Source: Streptomyces sp. SS1-1 (lineage in GTDB: Bacteria; Actinomycetota; Actinomycetes; Streptomycetales; Streptomycetaceae). From it: a DNA stretch of 64,000 nt. Shown in pieces: positions 36,811 through 46,289 of this stretch. The stretch is from positions 62,001-126,000 of the forward strand of contig NZ_WBXN01000001.1 of assembly GCF_008973465.1 (NCBI RefSeq), written 5' to 3'. The translations under genes and the position numbers were made by a program. Within the stretch, counting starts at the first letter, position 1; the number at the start of each line of letters is the position of its first letter. The notes below the pieces were generated by a model, which was not told where the DNA came from, did no database searches, and saw only the letters and a program-made list of their open reading frames with translations.

Positions 36811-37927
36811 CTGCCCGCCGAATCCTGGCATTCACCGACTCGATGGCGTTCGTGGTGCAGACGATGCGGCGGATCTCGGTGTCGAACCGGAGGAACGGCG
36901 TGAACTCCTCCCACGCGTTCTCCCAGAGCCTGACGATCGCCGGATACTTCCTTCCCCACGCGTCGGCGAACTCCGCGAACCGCTCGAGTGCGGCTTCCTC
37001 GGTCGCAGCGGTGTAGACGGGCTTGAGGAGCTTGGCCATCTTGTCCCAGTCCTGGCGGGCGGCATAGCGGAAGGAGTTCCGCAGCAGGTGGACCACGCAG
37101 GTCTGGACGGTAGTGCGGGGCCAGACAGCCTCGACTGCGTCGGGCAGGCCCTTGAGGCCGTCGCAGACGAGCATGAGGACGTCGTTCACGCCACGGTTCT
37201 TGATCTCGGTGAGGATGTGCATCCAGTGCTTGGCGCCCTCGCCACCGTCGCCTGCCCACAGGCCCAGGATGTCCCGCCGGCCCTCGACGGTGACGGCCAG
37301 AGCCACGTAGATCGGCCGGTTCGCCACGGCGCCGTCGCGGATCTTCACGTGGATCGCGTCGATGAAGATCACCGGATAGACGGCGTCGAGGGGCCGGTTC
37401 TGCCACTCGGCCATGCCGTCCATGACCTTGTCGGTGATCGTGGAGATGGTCTGGCGGGAGACTTCGGCGCCATAGACCTCGGCCAGATGGGCCTGGACCT
37501 CACCGGTCGTCAGGCCCTTCGCGGACAGCGAGATCACCATCTCGTCCACGCCGGACAGGCGCTTCTGCCGTTTCTTGACGATCTTCGGCTCGAAGCTGCC
37601 CTCGCGGTCGCGGGGCACGGCTATCTCGACCGGGCCGACATCCGTCAGCACGGTTTTGGCCCGGGTGCCGTTGCGGCTGTTGCCGCCGTTCTTCCCGGCC
37701 GGGTCGTGCTTGTCATAGCCGAGATGGTCGGTGATCTCGCCTTCGAGGGCGGACTCCAGAAGCCGCTTGGTCAGCTGCTGGAGCAGCCCGCCCTCGCCGG
37801 TCAGCTGCAGTCCCTCGGCCTGTGCGCGGCCGACCAACTCGTCGATGAGCTGGTCGTCCACCTTCTTCGCCGACTGCGGCTCAGGAGCCTTGACGGACTC
37901 GGCCTCGGTCACGTTGTCGCTGGTCAT
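36758..37927 (-). pseudogene. IS256-family transposase, 3' truncated
   Basis: A 389-codon frame. It has DHLGYDKHDPAGKNGGNSRNG, the catalytic Asp region VIFIDAIHVKIRDG, DGLKGLPDAVEAVW, TCVVHLLRNS, and Glu in CTTNAIESVNARIRRAVKARG. IS256 transposases continue about 40 residues further; here homology stops at KARG, near 36800, and the frame runs antisense into the NmrA gene end to a chance stop at 36758. The third catalytic acid is retained, but the C-terminus and right end are lost, so it is probably inactive. Confidence 0.85.
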
Positions 37928-37982
37928 CGATGCATTTTCCTTGATCAGGAGTTACACCGATCGTTTTACAGTCCCCACCGAC
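36811..37982 (-). mobile_element. Truncated IS256-family element
   Basis: Remnant containing the transposase above plus about 55 bp upstream of its ATG, including TTGATCAGGAGTTACACCGATC, given here only as a boundary guide (bases near 37937-37960). It abuts the aldehyde dehydrogenase leader at 37983. The other end is deleted at the NmrA stop codon, where GGCCGCGTGCCTTGA can be read as both genes. No target duplication is visible. Confidence 0.65.
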
Positions 37983-38108
37983 GTAAGCGAACCGCCGGCC
38001 CGATGTCAGTCAGCTGACGGAGGCTGTCGGACTGGTAGCCGGGACATTCTCGTGCAGACATCGAAACCGCCCGGAAGCATCGGGCGCAACCACGAGGAAC
38101 AGACCATG
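37983..38108 (+). repeat. Duplicated 126-bp leader, copy 1 (aldehyde dehydrogenase)
   Basis: This leader ends at the ATG of the aldehyde dehydrogenase and matches 44901-45026, which ends at the ATG of the alpha/beta hydrolase. Both have equal length and share the palindrome GTCAGCTGAC (38009-38018), GACGGAGGCTG, CATTCTCGTG, CGAAACCGCCCG and CACGAGGANCAGACCATG. Both remain open and in frame with their gene. The IS256 remnant lies directly upstream of this copy. It is probably a 5' regulatory leader and ribosome site acquired by duplication. Confidence 0.85.
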
Positions 38109-39563
38109 AACACCATCGCGCGCCATTGGATCAACGGACAGTGGACCGGCTCCGGTTCGGTCCTGGAATCGATCGACCCGGCCGACGGCACCGTCGTCGG
38201 CTCGTTCTACGACGGTGGCGAAGCGGAGGCCTCGGCCGCCGTGGACGCCGCCGCCGCCGCGTTCGCCACCACCGAATGGGCGCGTACCCCCTCGCTGCGG
38301 GCGAGCGCGCTGAGCCGGCTGGCCGACGCCCTCGAGGCCCGGATACCCGAGGTCGCGGCCATGCTGTCCCGGGAGAACGGCAAGCTGCTCGGGGAGACCA
38401 TGTGGGAGGTCGGCGGTGCGGCCGGGTGGCTGCGGTACGCGGCGGCCTCCGCGCGCACCCAGAGCGCCGGGCGCGCCGCCGAGACGGGACCCGGCCAGTA
38501 CACCCACTCGGTGCCCGAGCCGCTCGGTGTCGCCGGGATCATCTCGCCGTGGAACTCCCCCGTCATGCTGACCGTGCGGGCGCTGGGCCCGGCGCTGGCG
38601 GCCGGCTGCACCGCCGTGGTCAAGATGCCGGCCCAGACGGCGCTGACCAATGAGCTGTTCGCGCAGGTCCTGGCCTCGGTCCCGGAGATCCCGGCGGGCG
38701 TGGTCAGCGTGTTCACCGAGTCCGGCAACACCGGTGCCCCGTTCCTGGTCTCCTCGGACAAGGTCGACGTCATCAACTACACCGGCAGTACGCCGGTCGG
38801 GCGCCGTATCGCGGCCGCGGCCTCCAGCACGCTGAAGCGGCTCGGTCTGGAACTGGGCGGCAAGGCGCCGATGGTGATCCTTTCTGACGCCGATCTGGAC
38901 ATGGTCATCCCGACCGTGGTGCAGTCGCTGGTGCTGATGAACGGGCAGTTCTGCTGCACCGGCTCCCGCGTGCTGGTGCACCGGGGCATCGCCGGCCAGG
39001 TGCGTACCCGGCTCACCGACGCGCTCGCGCAGGTGCGGCTCGGCTCGGGCGGCGATGAGAAGGCCCAGCTCGGCCCGGTCATCGACCGGGCGTCCGCCGA
39101 GCGGGTGGACGCGATCGTCGAGGAAGCCGCCTCCTACGGCACGGTGCTGCTGCGCGGCGGCATGGTCACCGACGGCCCGCTGGCCGCCGGGGCGTTCTAC
39201 CGGCCGAGCCTGATCGAGGTGGACCGCACCGACGTCCCGATCGTGCAGGAGGAGGTCTTCGGGCCGGTCCAGACGTTCGAGGTCTTCGACGACGAGGACG
39301 ACGCCGTGACCAAGGCGAACGCCACCATCTACGGGCTGGCCGCCTCGGTGTTCAGCGCGGACTCGATGAAGGCACGCCGGATCGCCCGGCGCATCCGCAC
39401 CGGCACCGTGTGGATCAACACCTGGGGAGCGATCAGCGAGGACTTCGAGGAGGGCGGCGTCAAGGGAAGCGGCTACGGCTACCTGTGCGGGCCGCGCGCG
39501 ATCGAGGAGTTCCAGGCCCTCAAGGTGTATGTGGAGCAGGACCACACCCCCTCCGCTGCCTGA
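38106..39563 (+). CDS. NAD(P)-dependent aldehyde dehydrogenase
   Basis: A 485-aa ALDH superfamily enzyme. WNSPVMLTVRALGPALAAG, GSTPVGRRIAAAA, the general base Glu in LELGGKAPM, and the nucleophile Cys in NGQFCCTGSR are present. The end motif EEGGVKGSGYGYLCG is also typical. ATG 38106 has GAGGAACAG upstream, within a leader shared with the hydrolase at 45024. Oxidation of an aldehyde to the acid; substrate unknown. No operon partner follows. Confidence 0.92.
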   Translation: MNTIARHWINGQWTGSGSVLESIDPADGTVVGSFYDGGEAEASAAVDAAAAAFATTEWARTPSLRASALSRLADALEARIPEVAAMLSRENGKLLGETMWEVGGAAGWLRYAAASARTQSAGRAAETGPGQYTHSVPEPLGVAGIISPWNSPVMLTVRALGPALAAGCTAVVKMPAQTALTNELFAQVLASVPEIPAGVVSVFTESGNTGAPFLVSSDKVDVINYTGSTPVGRRIAAAASSTLKRLGLELGGKAPMVILSDADLDMVIPTVVQSLVLMNGQFCCTGSRVLVHRGIAGQVRTRLTDALAQVRLGSGGDEKAQLGPVIDRASAERVDAIVEEAASYGTVLLRGGMVTDGPLAAGAFYRPSLIEVDRTDVPIVQEEVFGPVQTFEVFDDEDDAVTKANATIYGLAASVFSADSMKARRIARRIRTGTVWINTWGAISEDFEEGGVKGSGYGYLCGPRAIEEFQALKVYVEQDHTPSAA

Positions 39564-39594
39564 CGGGTCATCGCCTGACCCGGCCGGCGCCCGT

Positions 39595-39780
<186 letters not shown>

Positions 39781-40025
39781 CCGCCGCGCCATGCGGTCTG
39801 GTTCTCATCACCGGGGCCGGGAACGTTCTGGCCGTTCGCTGCGGCCGGGGGACTCGCGGACGTCGGGCGGCCGTTGTCTCTGTGCGGTCGTGCCCCGCAG
39901 CGACCGCGCCTGACGCCGGCCGCGCAGCGTTGCGGGGGCCGGGCCGTGCATCGCCGGTCTGTCGGCTCCGGTCGAGGCCCGGCGTGGCGCGGGTGAAGCG
40001 GCAGTACGGCACCGTCAGCGGCCGG

Positions 40026-40066
40026 CGGTGGTGAACCGTCCGGGCCCTGGGCGCCCGCCCGCCCGG
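40026..40066 (+). repeat. 41-bp direct repeat, copy 1
   Basis: Exact 41-bp match to 48783-48823, same orientation, beginning CGGTGGTGAACCGTCCGGG and ending GCCCGCCCGCCCGG. The two copies bracket about 8.7 kb. Sequence outside the copies differs. Copy 2 cuts the ferric-reductase gene, so the repeat seems to mark a recombination junction. Confidence 0.85.
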
Positions 40067-40186
40067 CGGCTGCTGGCGCTGTTGGGCGCAGGCAGTCCCT
40101 CACGCAGCGCCGGCATCGCCTCGGCCGCGCGGGAGCCGACGGCATCAAGAAGAACGACATGCGGCATTTGGATTTTGGAGTGGTTC

Positions 40187-40543
40187 ATGAACGGAAGAAG
40201 TGTTTCCCAGGCCTGCGGTGCCGGTGATCCCGGACTGCCGAGCCCGCCGGCGGGGACCGACGTCCGGTACACGGTCCGGGAGGAGGGCCGGAGCGTGTCC
40301 GCGAACGCCGGGCCCCGGACCGGCTGCACCGTTGCGGCCGTGCGGCGCTGGAAGCTGTGGCTCCTCACCGTGTGCGCCATCTACCCCACCATCGTCCTGC
40401 TGGGGTTGGCCACGAACCCTGTTCTGGGCGATCTGTATCTGCCGGTGCGGCTCGCCGTACTCGTCCCGGTGGCGGCAGCGTTGATGGTCTGGCAGGTCAG
40501 TCCCCGGCTGCAGCGGTATTTCGGAGCCTGGCTCACCCGATGA
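40187..40543 (+). CDS. Small two-helix membrane protein
   Basis: A 118-aa protein with two likely transmembrane helices: WKLWLLTVCAIYPTIVLLGL and RLAVLVPVAAALMVWQV. The N-terminal 60 residues are polar. ATG 40187 has GGAG six bases upstream; a GTG at 40294 would give just the membrane part. Its stop overlaps the LtrA start (ATGA), so the two are co-translated. Function unknown. Confidence 0.75.
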   Translation: MNGRSVSQACGAGDPGLPSPPAGTDVRYTVREEGRSVSANAGPRTGCTVAAVRRWKLWLLTVCAIYPTIVLLGLATNPVLGDLYLPVRLAVLVPVAAALMVWQVSPRLQRYFGAWLTR

Positions 40544-41781
40544 CAGCCAGCCCGCCCCCGCCGCCGGCATGCACGGCGGCCCCCGCACACCACCGGCCAC
40601 TGCGCAGGCTCACGGCGCGGGGCCGCGACGAGACGCACCGCGGCGTCTCCTCACTGGAGCTCTTCTTCGACCTGTGCTTCATCGTGGCCATAGCCCAGGC
40701 AGGCACCCAGTTGGTGCACGCCATGGTCGAGGGGCACACCGGCGAGGGGATCCGCGACTACCTGATGGTCTTCTTCGCCATCTGGTGGGCGTGGATGAAC
40801 TTCACGTGGTTCGCCTCGGCCTACGACAACGACGACGTGCTGTACCGGATCGCCACGCTGATCCAGATGGCCGGCGTACTCGTCGTGACCGCCGGCGTCT
40901 CCCAGGCGTTCGAGGAGCACGCGTACCTGGTCGTCGTCCTGGGCTATGTGATCATGCGGCTCGCCATGACGGCGCAGTGGCTGCGCGTGGCGCGCTCGAG
41001 CCGGGGCCCCGAGCGGACGACGGCACTGCGGTACGCCGTCGGGCTCTGCCAGTTCGGCTGGCTGGGGCTGCTGGCCCTGCCGGAGGCCGGCCGCCCATGG
41101 GTCTTCCTGGTGATGGCGCTGCTGGAGATGGCCGTACCGCTGTACGCCGAACGCGCCCACCCCACGCCCTGGCACCCCCGCCACATCGCCGAACGGTACG
41201 GGCTGCTCACGCTCATCGTGCTCGGCGAGACCATCGCGGCGGCCACGGTCGCCGTGAAGTCGGGGCTCGACGAGCACGAGGCCCTGGGTGAGCTGCTGCC
41301 CATCGCCGGCGGCGGACTGCTGATCATCTTCGCCGCCTGGTGGATCTACTTCGCCGTCCCCATCCACGCACACCTGCGGACCAACCGGCAGTCCTTCCTC
41401 TGGGGCTACGGCCACTACCTGATCTTCGTCTCGGGTGCCGCGATCGGGGCCGGTCTGGAGGTGGCGGTGGAGCAGGCGGTGGGCACGGCACACCGTTCGG
41501 CGTCGGCGGCGTCAGCGGCCGTGACACTGCCGACAGCACTGTTCCTGCTCACCGTGTGGGCACTGCACTCGCGCTTCTACAAGGTGGGGATCGCCCAGCA
41601 GTCGGTGCTGCCGGCCACGGCGCTGCTGGTGGCCGTCTGTACGTTCCTGGGTCACTGGGCGGTGCTCGCGGCGGGGCTGGTGACGGCGCTGGCGGTGGCG
41701 GCCGGGGTGACGCTGGCGGCGCTCTGGGCGCGCCCGGAACGCGGGAGAGGCGAGGAGAGCGTCGCGGTGCCGGTTGTTTGA
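40540..41781 (+). CDS. LtrA family membrane protein (low temperature requirement protein A)
   Basis: A 413-aa polytopic protein. The family signature VSSLELFFDLCFIVAIAQAG starts near residue 36. Later segments include IWWAWMNFTWFASAYDNDD, AERYGLLTLIVLGETIAAA and GGLLIIFAAWWIYF; about ten to twelve helices are expected. LtrA proteins occur widely but their biochemical role is unclear. It is coupled to the small membrane protein upstream. Confidence 0.9.
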   Translation: MTASPPPPPACTAAPAHHRPLRRLTARGRDETHRGVSSLELFFDLCFIVAIAQAGTQLVHAMVEGHTGEGIRDYLMVFFAIWWAWMNFTWFASAYDNDDVLYRIATLIQMAGVLVVTAGVSQAFEEHAYLVVVLGYVIMRLAMTAQWLRVARSSRGPERTTALRYAVGLCQFGWLGLLALPEAGRPWVFLVMALLEMAVPLYAERAHPTPWHPRHIAERYGLLTLIVLGETIAAATVAVKSGLDEHEALGELLPIAGGGLLIIFAAWWIYFAVPIHAHLRTNRQSFLWGYGHYLIFVSGAAIGAGLEVAVEQAVGTAHRSASAASAAVTLPTALFLLTVWALHSRFYKVGIAQQSVLPATALLVAVCTFLGHWAVLAAGLVTALAVAAGVTLAALWARPERGRGEESVAVPVV

Positions 41782-42019
41782 GAAAGTCCTCGCCGCCGCG
41801 GGAGCCTGGCCGGCAACGGCGTGCGACCGCGCCCGTGCCGTACGCCCGGTGCATCTGCTCAGTGACGGTGACGGGTTGGTCCCGCCGGCGTCGACGCCGC
41901 CCACTTCGCCGTTCGCCGGTGGGTGCGATCATTGCTGATCAAGTGCGTGGCTGGTGGTTCGACTGCCTCGCGAGGCATGGCGGGGGACACGGCGGATGTG
42001 GGCGAAGTCAAGGACGGAC

Positions 42020-44779
42020 ATGGGCGCCGGCCCGACCGGGCTGGTCGGCCGGGAGGGCGAGCTGGCCGGGCTGGCCGCGTTCCTGGACATGGCCGGGAGG
42101 GACGGAGCCGCCCTGCTGCTCACCGGTGATCCGGGCGTGGGCAAGACGGCGCTCCTGGACGAGGCCGCCGCGCTGGCGGTGGCGAAGGGCATGCGGGTCG
42201 TCCGTGGGAGCGGCGACGAGTACGAGACGGACATCAGCTTCGCGGGACTCCATCAGCTCGTCGGCTCGCTGCCGGACGAGCTCGGTCGTCTGCCGCATTC
42301 CACGCGGGAGGCCCTCGAGGTCGCCCTCGGTCTCGGCGCCGGCCCCGCGCCGAGCCGGATCGCCGTCCTCAACGCGGCACTGTCCCTGTTCGACGAGGCC
42401 GCGACAGAGCGGCCGTTGCTCATCGTGGTCGATGACCTTCATGTTCTCGACAGGGCGAGTCTGGCCGCGGTGGGTTTCGTCGCCAGAAGGCTGGGCGGCC
42501 GCCGCGTCGGGCTGCTCGGAGCACAGCGCGAGGAGTCCGGCGAGACCTTCCGGTCCACCGGTCTGCCGGAGCTGGCGATCGCGCCGCTGGGGGACGCGGA
42601 CGCCCTGCGACTGCTGTCCCGGCGCTTCGCCCACCTCCCCCGCCGGGTCCTCTCGACCGTGGCCCACGAGGCCCAGGGGAACCCTCTGGCCCTGCTCGAG
42701 TTCGCCGGGTCCACCGGCGCGTCCGGCGCCCGACAGGGCCAAGGGGCGGGGTGGGCCAGCGGCCAGGGACGGGACGTGCGCGCTCTCTACGGCGCCCGCG
42801 TCGGACGGCTACCGCACAGAACGCGCGAGGTTCTGCTGCTCGCTGCCCTCGAGGGCTCCGGCGACATCGGCGTCCTCGAGGCGGCCGGCGGGCCGGACGC
42901 GCTCGACGGGCTCGCTCCCGCGGAGCGCGACCACCTGGTCATGGTCGCGGAGAACGGGCGCACGGTGCGCTTCAGGCACCCGCTGGTCAGGTCCGCGGTG
43001 GTCGACGGTTCCACCGGCGAGCAGCGGCGCACCGCCCACCGCCGGCTGGCCGACGCGCTGGGCGACCAGCCCGAGCGGCGCGGTGACCATCTCGCGAGAG
43101 CCACGGCGGCGCCCGACGAGGCGGTCGCCGCCGTCGTGGAGTCGGCGGCCCGCAGCAGCCTGCGACGCGGTGACGCCGACGGCGCGATCGCGAGGCTGCG
43201 GCGCGCGGCCGAGCTGAGCCCCGACCGGGCGGTCCGCAGGCGCCGTCTGTCAAGGGCCGCCTACGTCGCCGCCTGGGTCGCGGGTCATCTGGAGGTCAGC
43301 CACGAGATCATGCGTGAGGTCGAGGGCGATCCGGCGGCCCGGTCGCTCTCTGCGGCGGCGACGGCCGGCTTCCTCGTGCTCGTCACGGAAGGGGACGCCG
43401 ACACCGCCCACGCGCTGCTGATGGAGGCGGTCGGGCCGGCGCCGGTGTCGCCCGGTACGCCGTCCGGGGAGCTGGAGACCGCGCTCTTCGCTCTCACGCT
43501 CGCCAGCCAGTACTCGGGCCGGACCGAGCACTGGCAGCCCCTTGTCGACGTGCTCGCCCGCCTCCCCCAGGCGTCGCCCGCCGCCGCGGCGTCGCTGGGG
43601 CGCGTCCACCACGACCTCGGCTCCGTCACCGACGGCATGCTGCACCGCCTGGACGAGGAGATCGCGGGGTTGAGGGACCGCAGTGACGCCGATGTGGTCG
43701 TCCGCACCGCCCTGACCGCCTCCTACCTCGACCGGCTTCCGGGCTGCCGCGAGGCCGTGTCCCGGGTCGTACGCGACGGCGGCGCGGTGGGGTCGAGCAT
43801 GCCGGCCCTGATGTTCGCCGCTCTGGACGACCTCTACAGCGGCCGGTGGCAGCCGTCGGCCGACGCCGCAAACGAGCTGATCGCCCTGTCCGAGGAGACG
43901 GGATACCACCTGTTCGCCCAGGTGGGGCACTACATAGCCGCGATGACCGCGGCGCAGCGCGGCGACCTCGACGCGTGCCGCCGCCACTGCGAGGCCGTCT
44001 GGGGGTGGTCAGGGCCCAGGGGGCTGCGGCGGCTGGAGAACTGCGCCCACCAGGCGGCGGCACGGGCGGCCCTGGGCGCCGCCGACTTCGAGACAGCCTT
44101 CCATCACGCCACGGCGATCTGCGCCCCGGGGGTTCTGCCGCCGTTCAACCCCGAGGCCGTGTGGTCCGCGCCGGACCTCGTCGAGGCCGCCGTGCGCACC
44201 GGGCGGCACGCGCAGGCGCGACGGCACGCGGACGCGCTGCGCGACGCCGGTGTCGGCCACCTCTCGTCGCGGCTCGCGCTGAACTCGGCCGTGGTCACGG
44301 CGATGACCTCGGCCGCCGAGGACACGGTCAGGTGCTTCGAGGAGGCACTCGCACTGCCGGGCGTCGAGCAGTGGCCCTTCGAGGCCTGCCGGGCTCGTCT
44401 GGCGTACGGCGAAGCGCTGCGCCGGCAAGGACACAACCGTGACGCCCGGGTGCAACTGGCCGCCGCACGCGACGGCTTCGGGGAACTGGGCGCCCGTTCG
44501 TGGGAGGCTCGGGCCGCGGCGGAGCTCCGCGCCACCGGCATGACACGGGCCGGCCGGGGCAAGGCCGGTGAGGCCCTCACCCCGCAGGAGCTGGAGGTCG
44601 CCAGGCTGGCGGCGACGGGGCTGTCCAACCCGCAGATCGCGTCGCGTCTGTTCCTTTCGCCGCGGACCGTGTCGTCGCATCTCTACCGTGTGTTCCCGAA
44701 GTTGGGGATCACGTCGCGGGCCGAGCTCCGCGACGCCCTGCAGGCACTGCCTCCCGAGCCTTCCGCCACCCAGCCGTAA
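42020..44779 (+). CDS. Large ATP-binding LuxR (LAL) regulator
   Basis: A 919-aa STAND-type regulator. The N-terminal AAA domain has Walker A GDPGVGKTA (about residues 34-42) and Walker B LLIVVDDLH. A long helical, TPR-like middle follows. The C-terminal LuxR HTH reads LTPQELEVARLAATGLSNPQ, then IASRLFLSPRTVSSHLYRVF. I chose ATG 42020 (AAGGAC upstream); ATG 41996 is in frame. LAL proteins are often activators of catabolic or antibiotic clusters; the hydrolase/monooxygenase genes downstream are candidate targets. Confidence 0.9.
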   Translation: MGAGPTGLVGREGELAGLAAFLDMAGRDGAALLLTGDPGVGKTALLDEAAALAVAKGMRVVRGSGDEYETDISFAGLHQLVGSLPDELGRLPHSTREALEVALGLGAGPAPSRIAVLNAALSLFDEAATERPLLIVVDDLHVLDRASLAAVGFVARRLGGRRVGLLGAQREESGETFRSTGLPELAIAPLGDADALRLLSRRFAHLPRRVLSTVAHEAQGNPLALLEFAGSTGASGARQGQGAGWASGQGRDVRALYGARVGRLPHRTREVLLLAALEGSGDIGVLEAAGGPDALDGLAPAERDHLVMVAENGRTVRFRHPLVRSAVVDGSTGEQRRTAHRRLADALGDQPERRGDHLARATAAPDEAVAAVVESAARSSLRRGDADGAIARLRRAAELSPDRAVRRRRLSRAAYVAAWVAGHLEVSHEIMREVEGDPAARSLSAAATAGFLVLVTEGDADTAHALLMEAVGPAPVSPGTPSGELETALFALTLASQYSGRTEHWQPLVDVLARLPQASPAAAASLGRVHHDLGSVTDGMLHRLDEEIAGLRDRSDADVVVRTALTASYLDRLPGCREAVSRVVRDGGAVGSSMPALMFAALDDLYSGRWQPSADAANELIALSEETGYHLFAQVGHYIAAMTAAQRGDLDACRRHCEAVWGWSGPRGLRRLENCAHQAAARAALGAADFETAFHHATAICAPGVLPPFNPEAVWSAPDLVEAAVRTGRHAQARRHADALRDAGVGHLSSRLALNSAVVTAMTSAAEDTVRCFEEALALPGVEQWPFEACRARLAYGEALRRQGHNRDARVQLAAARDGFGELGARSWEARAAAELRATGMTRAGRGKAGEALTPQELEVARLAATGLSNPQIASRLFLSPRTVSSHLYRVFPKLGITSRAELRDALQALPPEPSATQP

Positions 44780-44797
44780 GAACTGCCAGCCGAGGCT

Positions 44798-44918
44798 CCG
44801 GCACTGAGGTGAGCGAACCACCGACCTGGTCCACCGGCACTTCCCCGGCACTGACATGAGCAAGCCACCCGCCGAGTCCCAACCCTCCCCCGGCACTGAG
44901 GTGAGCGAGCCGCCGGCC
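44798..44918 (+). repeat. Three tandem CCGGCACTGA..TGAGC units upstream of the hydrolase leader
   Basis: Units of about 29 bp begin at 44798, 44845 and 44890, each CCGGCACTGA(GG/CA)TGAGC(G/A)A(A/G)CC(A/G)CC. They are spaced 47 and 45 bp apart, roughly four to five helical turns, between the LAL gene and the hydrolase. The third runs into leader copy 2. Phased repeats suggest activator sites, possibly for the LAL protein. Confidence 0.7.
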
Positions 44919-45026
44919 GGATGTCAGTCAGCTGACGGAGGCTGCCGGCACGGGAGCCGGGCCATTCTCGTGGAGACACCGAAACCGCCCGCCACCACGG
45001 GCGCAACCCACGAGGAGCAGACCATG
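44901..45026 (+). repeat. Duplicated 126-bp leader, copy 2 (alpha/beta hydrolase)
   Basis: Matches 37983-38108 over its whole length, ending at the hydrolase ATG. It includes the palindrome GTCAGCTGAC (44927-44936) and ribosome site CACGAGGAGCAGACC. Differences are scattered, not limited to codon third positions, so conservation seems to be at DNA/RNA level although the frame is open. The copy here has the tandem units at 44798-44918 on its 5' side, which copy 1 lacks. Confidence 0.85.
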
Positions 45027-45848
45027 CCGTTCGTCACCGCCGGCGACGGAACCGACATCTTCTACAAGGGCTGGGGCTCGGGCCCGCCGGTGATGTTCCA
45101 CCACGGCTGGCCGCTGAGCTCGGACGACTTCGACGCCCAACTGCTGTTCCTCGTCCAGCACGGCTACCGAGTCATCGCCCACGACCGCCGAGGGCACGGG
45201 CGCTCCGCCCAGACCGGCCACGGGCACGACATGGATCACTACGCGTCGGACGCCGCCGCCGTGGTGGCGCACCTCGGCCTGCGCGACGTCGTCCACGTCG
45301 GCCACTCCACCGGTGGTGGAGAGGTCGCCCGGTACGTGGCCCGGCACGGTGCCGGGCGGGTCGCCAAGGTTGTCCTCATCGCAGCGGTCCCGCCGCTCAT
45401 GGTGCAGACCGCGTCGAATCCGGGAGGGCTGCCGGTCGAGGTCTTCGACGGCTTCCGCGAGGCCGTGGCCACCAACCGCTCCCAGTTCTACCTCGACCTC
45501 GCCTCCGGGCCGTTCTACGGGTTCAACCGCCCGGGCGCGGACATCTCCCAGGGCGTCATCCAGAACTGGTGGCGCCAGGCGATGGCCGGCAGCGCCCAGG
45601 CTCACCACGAGGGCATCAAAGCGTTCTCCGAGACCGACTTCACCGACGACCTTTGGGCCATCGACGTCCCCACGCTCCTCCTGCACGGCGACGACGACCA
45701 GATCGTCCCGATCGCCGACTCCGCCGAGATCGCGGTCACGTTGGTCGAGAACGCGCGCCTGGAGGTCTACCCGGGGCTGTCCCACGGCATGTGCACCGTG
45801 AACGCCGACACCGTCAACACCGACCTCCTCGACTTCCTCGAGAGCTGA
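45024..45848 (+). CDS. Alpha/beta hydrolase of the non-heme haloperoxidase group
   Basis: A 274-aa hydrolase. Nucleophile elbow GHSTGGGEVARYV, oxyanion loop FHHGWPLSSDDFD, Asp in LLHGDDDQIVP, and His in PGLSHGMCTV match the cofactor-free chloroperoxidase/esterase subgroup. It starts at ATG 45024 with GAGGAG in the duplicated leader. The next gene, 53 bp on, is a small monooxygenase and is probably co-transcribed. Confidence 0.92.
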   Translation: MPFVTAGDGTDIFYKGWGSGPPVMFHHGWPLSSDDFDAQLLFLVQHGYRVIAHDRRGHGRSAQTGHGHDMDHYASDAAAVVAHLGLRDVVHVGHSTGGGEVARYVARHGAGRVAKVVLIAAVPPLMVQTASNPGGLPVEVFDGFREAVATNRSQFYLDLASGPFYGFNRPGADISQGVIQNWWRQAMAGSAQAHHEGIKAFSETDFTDDLWAIDVPTLLLHGDDDQIVPIADSAEIAVTLVENARLEVYPGLSHGMCTVNADTVNTDLLDFLES

Positions 45849-45901
45849 CTCGGACCTACCCGCCCGGCCCTCGAGCACAGAGAACAGAACAGGGAATCAC
45901 C

Positions 45902-46273
45902 ATGACCGCAACACCCACCGGCTACGTGACCGTCGTCCGGGACGCGAAGGCGAAGCCGGGCAGGGAGGACGATCTGAAGGCGTTCATCACCGCCGCCGTC
46001 ACCCCCTCACGCAACGACCCCGGCAACATCGACTACGAAGCCCACGAAGTCGACGGCCGGCCCGGCGAGTTCGTCATCTACGAACGCTGGGAGAGCCGCA
46101 CCCACCTCGCCGCCCACCTCGCCGCGCCCCGCATGCGGGAACTCGCCCCGCAGATGCTCGAACTCATCGACGGAACCATCGAGGACGGCATCCGACTGCT
46201 GCGCCCCTTCCGCCCCACCCACCAGGGTCCGACGGCCGCCTATGACAGGAGTCCGCGATGGTGCGGTTCATGA
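45902..46273 (+). CDS. Antibiotic biosynthesis monooxygenase (ABM)-type quinol monooxygenase
   Basis: A 123-aa ferredoxin-like (dimeric alpha-beta barrel) protein: VTVVRDAKAKPGREDDLKAF, NIDYEAHEVDG, FVIYERWESRTHLAAHLAAP. These residues fit YgiN/ABM proteins that oxidise quinols without a cofactor. ATG 45902 has AGGGAA upstream. The pairing with the hydrolase suggests handling of a quinone/hydroquinone or similar stress. Confidence 0.88.
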   Translation: MTATPTGYVTVVRDAKAKPGREDDLKAFITAAVTPSRNDPGNIDYEAHEVDGRPGEFVIYERWESRTHLAAHLAAPRMRELAPQMLELIDGTIEDGIRLLRPFRPTHQGPTAAYDRSPRWCGS

Positions 46274-46289
46274 AGCAGCACGTCCCCGG

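Noticed and set aside
36015..37016. 333-codon plus-strand frame over the NmrA-like gene and IS256
   Set aside because: Very Arg/His/Gly-rich shadow frame. The NmrA-like frame and the transposase explain the region.
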